Assembly: GCF_900119825.1 (NCBI RefSeq)
Contig: NZ_FPKR01000006.1
Location: 62,001 to 126,000, forward strand
Direction of reading: 5' to 3'
DNA: 64,000 nt
Source of the DNA: Chitinimonas taiwanensis DSM 18899
GTDB taxonomy: Bacteria; Pseudomonadota; Gammaproteobacteria; Burkholderiales; Chitinimonadaceae
Position numbers and translations under genes: made by a program. Below, piece after piece: positions 31,328-40,379 of this stretch. Below the pieces are notes generated by a model. That model saw only the letters and a list, made by a program, of their open reading frames with translations. It did no database searches and was not told the origin of the DNA. Position 1 is the first letter of the stretch, and every line of letters begins with the position of its first letter.

Positions 31328-31343
31328 TCTGGTATAGACCACG
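31328..31343. promoter_or_regulatory. site resembling a DasR/NagR-type operator
   Basis: TCTGGTATAGACCACG closely matches the known operators of HutC-type GntR regulators of amino-sugar genes (core TGGTNTAGACCA). It lies about 190 bases upstream of panB, past the end of the deoxynucleoside kinase gene, where no amino-sugar gene is found. It may be chance or part of an unrelated promoter. Confidence 0.3.
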
Positions 31344-31359
31344 GCAGCCATGCGGCCGT

Positions 31360-31998
31360 TCAAGCCTTGTTGAAATACTCGCGTGCGCCGCGCATGCCTT
31401 CGATGCGGCGCAGCAGCAGACGGAAGTCGTCCTCGTTTTCTACCAGATTCAGGTGCTCGGTATTGACGATCAGCAGCGGTGCATCGGTGTAGTCGTAGAA
31501 GAAGCGGCTATAGCGCTCGGCCAGCTGGCGCAGATAGCTCTCGCTCATGCGCGACTCATAGTCGCGCGAGCGGCTACGCACGCGTTCGACCAGGGTGTCG
31601 ATATCGGCCTGCAGATAGATGACCAGGTCGGGTGTGGGTGCGCGTACGCGCAGATGGCGATAGATATCCGAATACAGGCGGAACTCGTCATCGCTGAGGA
31701 TGAGCTGGGCGAACAGCGGGTCCTTGTCGAACACGAAGTCAGCCACGGTCTGGCCGCCGAACAAGTCCATCTGGGTCAGGCTCTCCACCTGCTCCACGCG
31801 CTGGAACAGGAAGGACAGCTGGGTGGGCAGCGCATAGCGCGACATGTCCTGGTAGAACTTGGGCAGAAAGGGAATATCGTCCGGTTTTTCCAGCAGCAGA
31901 TTGGCTTCCAGATGCTCGCCCAGCTTGCGGGCCAGGGTGGTCTTGCCCACCCCGATCGGACCTTCAACGACGATGTAACGGTAACGCGCCAAACCCAT
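31360..31998 (-). CDS. deoxynucleoside kinase (deoxyadenosine/deoxyguanosine kinase type)
   Basis: A 212-residue kinase of the dNK/dGK family that phosphorylates deoxynucleosides for salvage. Walker A is EGPIGVGKTTLARKL. VFDKDPLFAQLIL with the preceding DFVFDK is the substrate helix, and YLQADIDTLVERVRSRSRDYE the lid. It stands in the folate/pantothenate neighbourhood downstream of folK, 53 bases away, as in several betaproteobacteria. Confidence 0.88.
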   Translation of the reverse strand: MGLARYRYIVVEGPIGVGKTTLARKLGEHLEANLLLEKPDDIPFLPKFYQDMSRYALPTQLSFLFQRVEQVESLTQMDLFGGQTVADFVFDKDPLFAQLILSDDEFRLYSDIYRHLRVRAPTPDLVIYLQADIDTLVERVRSRSRDYESRMSESYLRQLAERYSRFFYDYTDAPLLIVNTEHLNLVENEDDFRLLLRRIEGMRGAREYFNKA

Positions 31999-32051
31999 TG
32001 CCGATTCCCTATCTGATCGTTTCTGCGCGGCCGCTGTCTGGCCGCCTAGCC

Positions 32052-32537
32052 CTACTCATCAATACGCTGCAAGCCCGTCTGATCGCAGGCGGCCACCAGT
32101 GTGGCCAGTGCGCGCCCGTCCGGCAAGCGCAAGTCGGGGGCGATATCGTGCAGCGGCAGCAGCACGAAGCTGCGCTCGACCATGCGCGGATGCGGCACGG
32201 TCAGGCGTGCATCGTGCAACACCGTGTCGCCATACAGCAGCAAGTCCATATCCAGCGTGCGCGGCGCATTGCGGAAGCTGCGCTCGCGACCAAAGCGCTG
32301 CTCGAAGGCCAGCAAGGCATCCAGCACCGCGTGCGGCGGCAGCGTGGTGGCAATGCCAGCCACCGCATTGACGAAGTCGGGCTGGTCCAGATAACCGACC
32401 GGCGCGCTGCGATAGCAGGGCGAGCAAGCCAAGAGCCGGGTATCGGGCAGCTCAGCCAGGGACGCCATGGCGGCACGCACGGTGGCTGCCGCCTCACCGA
32501 GATTGGCGCCCAGACCGATATAGGCGTGCACGCTCAC
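32052..32537 (-). CDS. folK: 2-amino-4-hydroxy-6-hydroxymethyldihydropteridine diphosphokinase
   Basis: A 161-residue enzyme of folate synthesis (HPPK). Motifs: YIGLGANLGEA, SPCYRSAPVGYLDQPDFVNAV, RNAPRTLDMDLLLYG (metal Asp pair) and VPHPRMVERSFVLLPL. It starts with GTG overlapping the pcnB stop by four bases, so it is translated with pcnB. Confidence 0.95.
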   Translation of the reverse strand: MSVHAYIGLGANLGEAAATVRAAMASLAELPDTRLLACSPCYRSAPVGYLDQPDFVNAVAGIATTLPPHAVLDALLAFEQRFGRERSFRNAPRTLDMDLLLYGDTVLHDARLTVPHPRMVERSFVLLPLHDIAPDLRLPDGRALATLVAACDQTGLQRIDE

Positions 32538-33871
32538 TGAGCGTTGTCCTGCGCCGGCTTGGCACCGCCACGTGGGCCGCGCCGGCGGCGCTTCTTGGCT
32601 GCCGGGTCGCCCGGCTGGGCACGCACCAGCATCGCCTCACGTTGCTGGTTGTCGGCGGCCTGGAAGGTAGTCCACCAGTCGGCCAGCGCCTGGTCCACTT
32701 CACCGGAGCTGGCGCGCAGGCACAGGAAGTCGTAACCGGCGCGAAAACGCGGGTGCTCCAAGAGGCGGAACGGTTTGATGCCGGTGCGCTGTTCGAAGCG
32801 CGGCTGCAGGGTCCAGATTTCCTTCATGGTGCTGCCATAGCGACGCGGAATGGCCAGCTTCTGTTCCTGCACGGCCTCCACTTCGTCGATGGCGGCAAAC
32901 AGCGCCAGCATGGGCTTCTCGCCCGCGGCTTTACGTTTGTCCCAGTTATCGAGCACTTCCAACCACAAGAGCGAGGCGAACACATAGCCGGCCGACACGG
33001 GCTTGTCCTCGCGGATGCGCCGGTCGGTGTTCTCCAGCGCGGTACGCAGGAAGGCCTCGCCATGTGGCATGGCCATCATCTTGTCGAGCAGGGGGAAGAA
33101 GCCGTGATGCAGGCCTTCGTCGCGCAGCTGCATCAGGCAGGCCCAGCTCTGGCCGCTGAACAAGAGCTTGAGCATCTCGTCGAACAGGCGCGAGGACGGC
33201 ACGTTCTCGAGCAGGCTGGCCAGTTCGCGGATCGGCTTACGGGTGGCCGGGTCGATGCTCAGGCCGAGCTTGGCGGCCAGGCGCACCGCGCGCAGCATGC
33301 GCACCGGGTCCTCGCGATAGCGCACGGCCGGCACGCCGATCATGGTCATGCGCTTCTTTTCGATATCGGCCACGCCGCCGTGGAAATCGATGATCTCCTC
33401 GCGATTCGGGTCGTAGAACAGCGCATTCACGGTGAAGTCGCGCCGCTTGGCGTCGTCTTCCTGGCTACCCCAGGTGTTGTCGCGAATGATGCGCCCCGCC
33501 TCGTCGGTGGCCGCGTCGCCGCTGCCACGGAAGGTGGACACCTCGACCATTTCATCGCCAAACAGTACATGTACCAGCTTGAAGCGCCGGCCAATGATGC
33601 GCGAACGGCGGAACAGCTTGTGCACCTCTTCCGGCGTGGCATTGGTGGCCACATCGAAGTCTTTCGGATCCTTGCCCAGCAGGAGGTCGCGCACCGCGCC
33701 GCCGACGATATAGGCCTCGAAGCCGGCAGCCTGGAGCTGATCGGTGGTTTTCAGTGCGAAGGAAGGCAGGCGGTTGCGGCTGATGCCGTGGCGCTTGAGC
33801 GGGATCACCACCCGGCCGCCGCCATGGTGCTTGGTAAGCCTGAAGACGCGGCCGATCAGATTTCGAATCAT
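32534..33871 (-). CDS. pcnB: poly(A) polymerase I
   Basis: A 445-residue nucleotidyltransferase that adds 3' poly(A) tails and promotes RNA decay. The catalytic part shows AYIVGGAVRDLLLGKDPKDFDVATNATPEEV (GGAVRD plus DFD), RRDFTVNALFYDP, and REDPVRMLRAVRLAAKLG. A basic C terminus (KKRRRRGPRGG) is typical of PcnB and distinguishes it from CCA-adding enzymes. Start at MIRNLIGR (33871). The longer frame is leader. Confidence 0.93.
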   Translation of the reverse strand: MIRNLIGRVFRLTKHHGGGRVVIPLKRHGISRNRLPSFALKTTDQLQAAGFEAYIVGGAVRDLLLGKDPKDFDVATNATPEEVHKLFRRSRIIGRRFKLVHVLFGDEMVEVSTFRGSGDAATDEAGRIIRDNTWGSQEDDAKRRDFTVNALFYDPNREEIIDFHGGVADIEKKRMTMIGVPAVRYREDPVRMLRAVRLAAKLGLSIDPATRKPIRELASLLENVPSSRLFDEMLKLLFSGQSWACLMQLRDEGLHHGFFPLLDKMMAMPHGEAFLRTALENTDRRIREDKPVSAGYVFASLLWLEVLDNWDKRKAAGEKPMLALFAAIDEVEAVQEQKLAIPRRYGSTMKEIWTLQPRFEQRTGIKPFRLLEHPRFRAGYDFLCLRASSGEVDQALADWWTTFQAADNQQREAMLVRAQPGDPAAKKRRRRGPRGGAKPAQDNAQ

Positions 33872-33974
33872 TGTTGTTTGTTGAATCAGTTCCCAGTGGA
33901 AGCGGCGATTATACCGGCATGCACTGCCGTGAGCGGCATGCTGTTTCCACCCCGGAGCAGCCCAGGAGAACAAA

Positions 33975-34811
33975 ATGCCCCAAATCGCGTATCAGATCCT
34001 CAATGTGTTCGCCGAAGAGCCGTTTGGCGGCAACCCACTCGCGGTAATCGAGGACGGCAGCCAGCTCAGCGATCGCGAGATGCAGCTGATCGCGCGCCAG
34101 TTCAATCTGTCTGAAACCACCTTCCTACTGCCATCCGAGCGCGCCAGTGCGCGCGTGCGCATCTTCACGCCTGGCTATGAGATGCCGTTTGCCGGCCACC
34201 CCACCCTGGGTTCGGCCCAGGTGGTGCGCGCGCTGCACGGCACGGGCGATGCGATTACGCTGGAGATGCAGGCCGGCGTGATTCCGGTGCGCGCCGAGGG
34301 CGAGCGCTGGACGCTATCGGCCAATGCGCCCACACAGCGGCCGATGGAAGCCAGCCCGGCCGAGCTGGCCGCCATGCTGGGCCTGCCGGCCGAGGCGATT
34401 GCCGGCCCCTGCCTATGGGTGAGCTGCGGCAATGAGCAGGCGATGATTCCGCTCGCCTCTCCAGCATTCGTGCAGGCCTGCCGTCCCGATGCCGAACTGA
34501 TGCGCCGCTACAGCGTCAACGACACCGGCAAGCCCAAGGCCTATGTGTTCGCACGCACCGAGCATGGCTTCGAGTCGCGCTTTTTCTGGACGCCCGACAC
34601 CGGCATCGCCGAGGACCCGGGCACCGGCTCGGCGGCGGCCAATCTGGGCGGCTGGTGGCTGGCCACCCAGGGCGACGCGCCGCTGCAGGCCACCATTCGG
34701 CAGGGGACGGCCATGGGCCGCCCGAATGTGCTGAGCCTGCAGGTGGGCAATGGCGGCATCGAAGTGGGGGGCCGCGTGCAACTGCTCGGGCGTGGCACAC
34801 TGCAATGGTAA
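33975..34811 (+). CDS. PhzF family isomerase-like protein
   Basis: A 278-residue protein of the PhzF/diaminopimelate-epimerase fold. Signatures: NVFAEEPFGGNPLAVI, FNLSETTFLLPS (active-site Glu), FAGHPTLGSAQVV and EDPGTGSAAANLGGW. Many members have no known reaction. GGAGAA precedes the ATG. It is divergent from pcnB, with about 100 bases between them. Confidence 0.88.
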   Translation: MPQIAYQILNVFAEEPFGGNPLAVIEDGSQLSDREMQLIARQFNLSETTFLLPSERASARVRIFTPGYEMPFAGHPTLGSAQVVRALHGTGDAITLEMQAGVIPVRAEGERWTLSANAPTQRPMEASPAELAAMLGLPAEAIAGPCLWVSCGNEQAMIPLASPAFVQACRPDAELMRRYSVNDTGKPKAYVFARTEHGFESRFFWTPDTGIAEDPGTGSAAANLGGWWLATQGDAPLQATIRQGTAMGRPNVLSLQVGNGGIEVGGRVQLLGRGTLQW

Positions 34812-34819
34812 ACCCTACC

Positions 34820-34844
34820 GGGCTGTCGGCCTGTTTGACAGCCC
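34820..34844 (+). terminator. hairpin after the PhzF gene
   Basis: GGGCTGTC (34820-34827) pairs perfectly with GACAGCCC (34837-34844) over a nine-base loop, nine bases after the stop codon. There is no clear T-run, so termination efficiency is uncertain. Confidence 0.45.
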
Positions 34845-34902
34845 AGCCCTGACCCATCCAGAAATCCAACACAAGGCATTGATTTTAAAAGAATATAAAG
34901 AT

Positions 34903-34917
34903 GGGCATATCGCATGC
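34903..34917 (+). promoter_or_regulatory. weak candidate sigma-54 promoter of the PEP-CTERM/collar pair
   Basis: GGGCATATCGCATGC followed by TT keeps the GG and GC dinucleotides at twelve-base spacing, and GGCA and TGCT match the consensus, but the rest does not (about nine of fourteen positions). It lies about 65 bases before the PEP-CTERM start, in an AT-rich segment. It is supported mainly by analogy with the other PEP-CTERM gene in the window. Confidence 0.35.
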
Positions 34918-34983
34918 TTGGTTCCAAGCTGTAGCACTTGACCGCCCCGGGGCCAAGCCGCTGCACAGCCAAGGAGGATTCCC

Positions 34984-35781
34984 ATGCATGCGCGTCCCGT
35001 CTTACCGGCCCTGCTACTCGGCCTCGCGCTCCTGCTGTTGCCCATGCACAGCCAGGCAGCCCTGTTCAGCAGCGATCTGAGTGCCAGCGGCTTCATCAGC
35101 TTCGACACCGCCAATTCCACCACCACGGCAGGCAGCCAGAGTGGCGAACTGCAGCATCAATCCGGCGGCGCGCTCAATAGCGCGGCCTTCAATAATGGCC
35201 CGCCCAGCCCGGACAGTCTGAACGGCAGCTTCAGCGATATCGGCGACGGAGTAGGCATGTTGCTGAGTCTGGCGGGCGATGTGCAAAGCGCAGCACAAGG
35301 CAATCAAGGGGTGTTTGGCGACTTCGGCATCAGCCTGAGCAATCTGTCCGCCACCGCCATCATCACCGTCACCCTGCAGCTGAACAGCAATTTCGGTCTG
35401 CTCAGCGCCAGCGGGCAGGACGCCTATCTGCAGCTCGACACCTTCCTCGATGGCATTGATGTCTACGGCCGACGCTGGCGTGACACGCTGAATGGCGATG
35501 TGAATGAGGACAGCGCCAGCGCGCTGTACACCGTGGTGCTCAACCCGGGTGACAGTGCCAGCATCAGCGGCAATATCGAGGCGCGTTTCGGCGCCTTCTC
35601 CAGCGACGGCCTGTACAGCGGTCAGTTCAGCCCCTTCATCAGCATTGCCGAGGTCACGGTGCGTGACGATCCGCCCGAAGTCCCCGAGCCGGGCACGCTG
35701 GCGCTGCTGTTCAGTGCGCTCGGTCTGCTGCTCTGGCAGCGTCGTACCCCTTCCCTGCGTTTGGCCCACGATAAGGAGTAA
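34984..35781 (+). CDS. PEP-CTERM sorting domain protein
   Basis: A 265-residue secreted protein. Signal peptide about residues 1-25 (LLLLPMHSQAALF), a Ser/Asn/Gly-rich beta-type body, and a sorting tag VPEPGTLALLFSALGLLLW followed by QRRTPSLR. It would be handled by an exosortase encoded elsewhere. Function unknown. AAGGAGG precedes the ATG by about five bases. It ends five bases before the tail-collar gene, whose ribosome site lies inside its last codons, so the two are translated together. Confidence 0.87.
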   Translation: MHARPVLPALLLGLALLLLPMHSQAALFSSDLSASGFISFDTANSTTTAGSQSGELQHQSGGALNSAAFNNGPPSPDSLNGSFSDIGDGVGMLLSLAGDVQSAAQGNQGVFGDFGISLSNLSATAIITVTLQLNSNFGLLSASGQDAYLQLDTFLDGIDVYGRRWRDTLNGDVNEDSASALYTVVLNPGDSASISGNIEARFGAFSSDGLYSGQFSPFISIAEVTVRDDPPEVPEPGTLALLFSALGLLLWQRRTPSLRLAHDKE

Positions 35782-35786
35782 GCAAG

Positions 35787-36440
35787 ATGGCACGCAAACT
35801 TTCCCCCGCCCTGCTGGCTGCCAGCCTGATGGTGATGCCCGCCGGTGGCGCGCTGGCCTGCAGCAGCGAACCCTATATCGGCAGCATCTGCACGGTTGCC
35901 TTCAATTTCTGCCCGCGCGGCTGGGCCAAGGCACAGGGTCAGATTCTCTCCATCGCCCAAAATACCGCATTGTTCTCCCTGCTGGGCACCATGTATGGCG
36001 GGAATGGCCAGACCACCTTTGCCCTGCCCGATCTGCGTGGGCGCAGTGCGGTGGGCACCGGTGCCGGCCCAGGGCTCAGTGATGTGGTGGAAGGCGAAAC
36101 TCTGGGCCAGGAAAGCGTCACCCTGCTCAGCAGCCAGATGCCGGCACACAGCCACTCGGCCAGCACCAGCGTGGTGAATACCAGCAAGCTCAGAGCCAGC
36201 AGCGCGGCTGGCAATACCGACAGCCCGCTTGGTGCCGTGCCATCCAAGCAATCGCGCACCAATATCTATAACTCCGGCGCCGCCGATGTCGATATGGGTG
36301 CCACGGCACTCAGCTCCAACATCACCGCCACCACCTCGATCGGCATTGCCGGCGGCAGCCAGCCGGTGCCGATTCGCAGCCCAGGCCTGGGTCTCACCCA
36401 TTGCATCGCCCTGCAGGGCATCTTCCCGCCACGTGATTGA
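35787..36440 (+). CDS. secreted phage tail-collar domain protein (MdpB-like)
   Basis: A 217-residue protein with a signal peptide (residues 1-24, GGALAC) followed by the tail-collar fold: FNFCPRGWAKAQGQILSIAQNTALFSLLGTMYGGNGQTTFALPDLRGR, then VTLLSSQMPAHSHSAS and the closing CIALQGIFPPRD. In phages this fold forms a fibre-attached collar. Free-standing bacterial copies are known as microcystin-dependent-protein-like, usually without a signal peptide. Here export is predicted and the partner is a PEP-CTERM protein. Role unknown, possibly cell-surface adhesion. Confidence 0.83.
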   Translation: MARKLSPALLAASLMVMPAGGALACSSEPYIGSICTVAFNFCPRGWAKAQGQILSIAQNTALFSLLGTMYGGNGQTTFALPDLRGRSAVGTGAGPGLSDVVEGETLGQESVTLLSSQMPAHSHSASTSVVNTSKLRASSAAGNTDSPLGAVPSKQSRTNIYNSGAADVDMGATALSSNITATTSIGIAGGSQPVPIRSPGLGLTHCIALQGIFPPRD

Positions 36441-36452
36441 ACAGCACCAAGG

Positions 36453-36485
36453 AAAAGGCCCGCCACATCGTTGGCGGGCCTTTTT
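36453..36485. terminator. bidirectional intrinsic terminator
   Basis: AAAGGCCCGCC (36454-36464) and GGCGGGCCTTT (36473-36483) form an 11-base stem with an eight-base loop; TTTTTC follows on the plus strand and TTTTCC on the minus. It ends the PEP-CTERM/collar transcript and the convergent DUF3667 gene. Confidence 0.88.
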
Positions 36486-36506
36486 CTTGTCGTACGAGAC
36501 CGTGCG

Positions 36507-37397
36507 CTAGGGCTGCTGAGTGTGTGTCGGGCGGGGTGAGGTGCTGGCCGCCTGGTCCACCACCTGCATGCCAAACAGCAGCATCAGCGCGGCGAAGGCC
36601 AGCACCACGGCACAGCCATGCAGCAGCATCAGCACGCTGGCGCGCAGCAGCTGCGGCCAGAAGCGCCCGGCATACACATGGTGCAGGGCAAAGCCCAGAT
36701 ACAGCCACCAGACCAGCAAAGTCCATTGCTCGCCCCAGGCCAGGGCTGGGAACCAGTGCGCAGCCAGCTGGCCAGGCAGCAGGGCCAGGAAGAAAAACGC
36801 GTGGTAATGGAAGGCAAACACCAGATGCGTGCCGGGTGGCAGCGCGCGCTTGCGATAGAACAGCCAGAGCCAGAAGGTGTAGAGCGGCAGCAGCGCAAAA
36901 ATCAGGTAGGACAGCTTGCCGAAGGCCTGCTTGAACACGCCGAGCAGCGTCCCGCTGCTGAGCTCGGCCTGGCGCCCGTCCGGTAGCACCAGCTGCACCG
37001 GCTCGTCTGGCAAGGCGCCGGCCGCATGGGGCGGTGCGATCTGTACGCTCGCCTTGCCTTCCGCTGCCGGCGATGGGGCGGAAATGCTCTGGCTGGGGCC
37101 GCCCAGACTCAGCAGCAGGAAGAACAGGAAGCTGAAAGTGATATAGAGCGCCAGCGGCTTCACATAGCGCTGGCGCCGCCCGCGCATGAACTCCATCGTC
37201 AGCTTGCCGGGGCTGAGCAATAAGGTGCGCAGCGTGCGCCACAGCTTGCCCTCCAGCGCCACATAGTGATGCAGATACTCGTGCAGGAATTCGCGGAAGG
37301 TCGGCGATTCCAGCACCGCCTCCTGGCCACAGACATGGCAGAAGTCGCCCTGCAGCGGCGTGTCGCAGTTATGGCATTGCTCGGGCCGCTCGTGCAT
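36507..37397 (-). CDS. DUF3667-type zinc-ribbon membrane protein
   Basis: A 296-residue protein. The N terminus carries a four-cysteine ribbon CHNCDTPLQGDFCHVCGQE (CX2C and CX2C), followed by FREFLHEYLHHYVALEG and RTLLLSPGKLTMEFMRGRRQRYVKPLALYI, which is the family signature. About five membrane helices follow, at roughly residues 83-98, 170-190, 205-225, 232-250 and 262-285. The family has no known function. It is convergent to the collar gene. Confidence 0.8.
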   Translation of the reverse strand: MHERPEQCHNCDTPLQGDFCHVCGQEAVLESPTFREFLHEYLHHYVALEGKLWRTLRTLLLSPGKLTMEFMRGRRQRYVKPLALYITFSFLFFLLLSLGGPSQSISAPSPAAEGKASVQIAPPHAAGALPDEPVQLVLPDGRQAELSSGTLLGVFKQAFGKLSYLIFALLPLYTFWLWLFYRKRALPPGTHLVFAFHYHAFFFLALLPGQLAAHWFPALAWGEQWTLLVWWLYLGFALHHVYAGRFWPQLLRASVLMLLHGCAVVLAFAALMLLFGMQVVDQAASTSPRPTHTQQP

Positions 37398-37451
37398 GCG
37401 CTTGCTCCTCGGGGCAGATTCCGTTGCTGGGCGTGTGACCAGTGGGCGAGC

Positions 37452-38228
37452 TTACCTGGCCTCGCGACGGCGGAAAACCAGTCGGTCCGGCTCGCTGAGC
37501 GCTGCCTGGTAGGCATAACCATCCAGATCGAAATCCTTCAGCTGCTCGGCGCGCGTCAGGCCATGCTGGATGGCAAAGCGCGCCATGAGGCCCCGCGCGC
37601 GCTTGGCGTAGAAGCTGATGATCTTGAACTGGCCGTTCTTCTCGTCCTCGAACACGCAGTCGATCAGCCTAGCCTTCAGCTGCTTGCGCTTGATCGACTT
37701 GAAGTACTCCTCGCTGGCCAGATTGACCAGAACCGGCTCGTCCTGCTGTGCCAGCTCGGCATTCAGCGACTCGGTCAGCGTACTGCCCCAGAACTCATAC
37801 AGATTCTTGCCGCGCGGGTTGGCGAGGCGGGTGCCCATTTCCAGCCGGTAGGGCTGCATCAGGTCGAGCGGGCGCAGCACGCCATACAGGCCAGACAGGA
37901 TGCGCAGATGATCCTGCGCCCAAGCGAGCTCCGCCTCGCTCAGGCTGGCTGCATGCAGGCCCTCGTACACATCGCCCATGAAGGCATGCACGGCCGGCTT
38001 GCTGTTCTGCGGCGTGAACTGGGGCGACCATTGCTGGTAGCGCGCCACATTGAGCTCGGCCAGCGCGGCGGACAGATGCATGAGGCTGCCGATCTGCGCC
38101 GCGTTCTGCTCACGCAGGACGGCAATCAGCTCGGCCGACTGGGCAGTAAAGCGTGGCAGGGTCGCCGTATCGCTAGAAACGGGCGTGGCGAAGTCGAGGG
38201 TCTTGGCAGGGGACAGCGTGAACAGCAT
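37452..38228 (-). CDS. yaaA: peroxide stress protein YaaA (UPF0246)
   Basis: A 258-residue soluble protein. The N terminus MLFTLSPAKTLDF, the middle YEGLHAASLSEAELAWAQDHLRILSGLYGVLRPLDLMQPYRLEMG, and the late FYAKRARGLMARF are nearly diagnostic of YaaA. In E. coli it lowers free iron under peroxide stress and belongs to the OxyR regulon. No OxyR site was recognised here. Confidence 0.94.
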   Translation of the reverse strand: MLFTLSPAKTLDFATPVSSDTATLPRFTAQSAELIAVLREQNAAQIGSLMHLSAALAELNVARYQQWSPQFTPQNSKPAVHAFMGDVYEGLHAASLSEAELAWAQDHLRILSGLYGVLRPLDLMQPYRLEMGTRLANPRGKNLYEFWGSTLTESLNAELAQQDEPVLVNLASEEYFKSIKRKQLKARLIDCVFEDEKNGQFKIISFYAKRARGLMARFAIQHGLTRAEQLKDFDLDGYAYQAALSEPDRLVFRRREAR

Positions 38229-38309
38229 GGCGAACTTCTAAAGGCGGACAAGGCGCGAATTCTACTTGGCCGGCGGGCGGGTCTGGCGAGGGCTGCGCCT
38301 GTTCAGGGC

Positions 38310-38336
38310 AAAAAAAGAGCGCGAATTGCTTCGCGC
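38310..38336 (-). terminator. intrinsic terminator of the sugar ABC operon
   Basis: On the minus strand GCGCGAA (38336-38330) pairs with TTCGCGC (38325-38319) over a four-base loop, and TCTTTTTTT follows. It lies about 40 bases after the stop of the ATPase gene. Confidence 0.85.
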
Positions 38337-38376
38337 CCTGCAGTCAGACCGAATGGTCGAGTGAAGCGAGCTTGAA

Positions 38377-39489
<1,113 letters not shown>

Positions 39490-39500
39490 CGTTGTCTCCC

Positions 39501-40379
39501 TTAACCTTTGACTGCGCCGGCAGTCAGGCCGCGCACGAAATATTTACCGCCAATGGCGTACACGATCAGCGTCGGCAGTGCCGCGATGATGGCCGCGGCC
39601 ATATCCACGTTGTATTGCTTGACCCCGGTGCTGGTGTTGACCAGGTTGTTCAGCGCCACCGTGATCGGCTGACCGTCGCCCGAGCTGAAGATCACCCCGA
39701 ACAGGAAGTCGTTCCAGATCTGGGTGGTCTGCCAGATCAGGCAGACCATGATGGTCGGGATGGAGATCGGCAGCAGGATCTTGAAGAAGATGCGGAAGAA
39801 GCCGGCGCCATCGATACGCGCGGCGCTGACCAGTTCGCCCGGTACCGTCACGTAGTAGTTACGGAAGAACAGGGTGGTGAACTGCAGGCCGTAGATCACG
39901 TGTACAAGGATCAGGCGGGTCGTGCTGTCTTCAATCTCCAGCATGCCCAGCACCTGGGCCATCGGCAGGATGATGACCTGGAAGGGCAGGAAGGTACCGA
40001 TCAGCAGCAGCAGGAAGAAGGTATCCGAACCCTTGAAGCGCCACATGGACAGGATGTAGCCATTGAAGGCGCCCACCAGGGTGGAGATCAGTACGGCCGG
40101 AATCATCATCTTCAGGCTATTGCTGAAGTAAGGCGCCATACCGCCGCACTCGATGCCGGTACAGGCGCTGCTCCAGGCAGCCCGCCAGGCATCGAAGCTG
40201 ATTGAACTGGGCAGGGAGAGCAGGTTGCCGGTGCGGATCTCGTCCAGCGACTTGAAGCTGGTGCTGAGCATGACGAACAGCGGCGCCAGGTAGAACAGCA
40301 CCATGGCAATCAGCACGGCATAGATCACGTAACGCGCCACTTTGGCGCCCGTGGTTTGGTGATAAGCGAGCTCAGCCAC
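39501..40379 (-). CDS. gtsC: sugar ABC transporter permease (MalG/GtsC type)
   Basis: A 292-residue permease with six helices. The MalG-type loop is ELVSAARIDGAGFFRIFFKILLPISIP (EAA motif). SSACTGIECGGMAPYFSNSLK in the N-terminal periplasmic loop is typical of the glucose/mannose Gts group. It begins with GTG overlapping the upstream permease stop by eight bases, with GGGAG before it. Confidence 0.9.
   Translation of the reverse strand: MAELAYHQTTGAKVARYVIYAVLIAMVLFYLAPLFVMLSTSFKSLDEIRTGNLLSLPSSISFDAWRAAWSSACTGIECGGMAPYFSNSLKMMIPAVLISTLVGAFNGYILSMWRFKGSDTFFLLLLIGTFLPFQVIILPMAQVLGMLEIEDSTTRLILVHVIYGLQFTTLFFRNYYVTVPGELVSAARIDGAGFFRIFFKILLPISIPTIMVCLIWQTTQIWNDFLFGVIFSSGDGQPITVALNNLVNTSTGVKQYNVDMAAAIIAALPTLIVYAIGGKYFVRGLTAGAVKG

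Noticed and set aside
35787-36440. Prophage remnant suggested by the tail-collar domain
   Set aside because: No other phage gene is near, the protein has a signal peptide and it is coupled to a PEP-CTERM gene.
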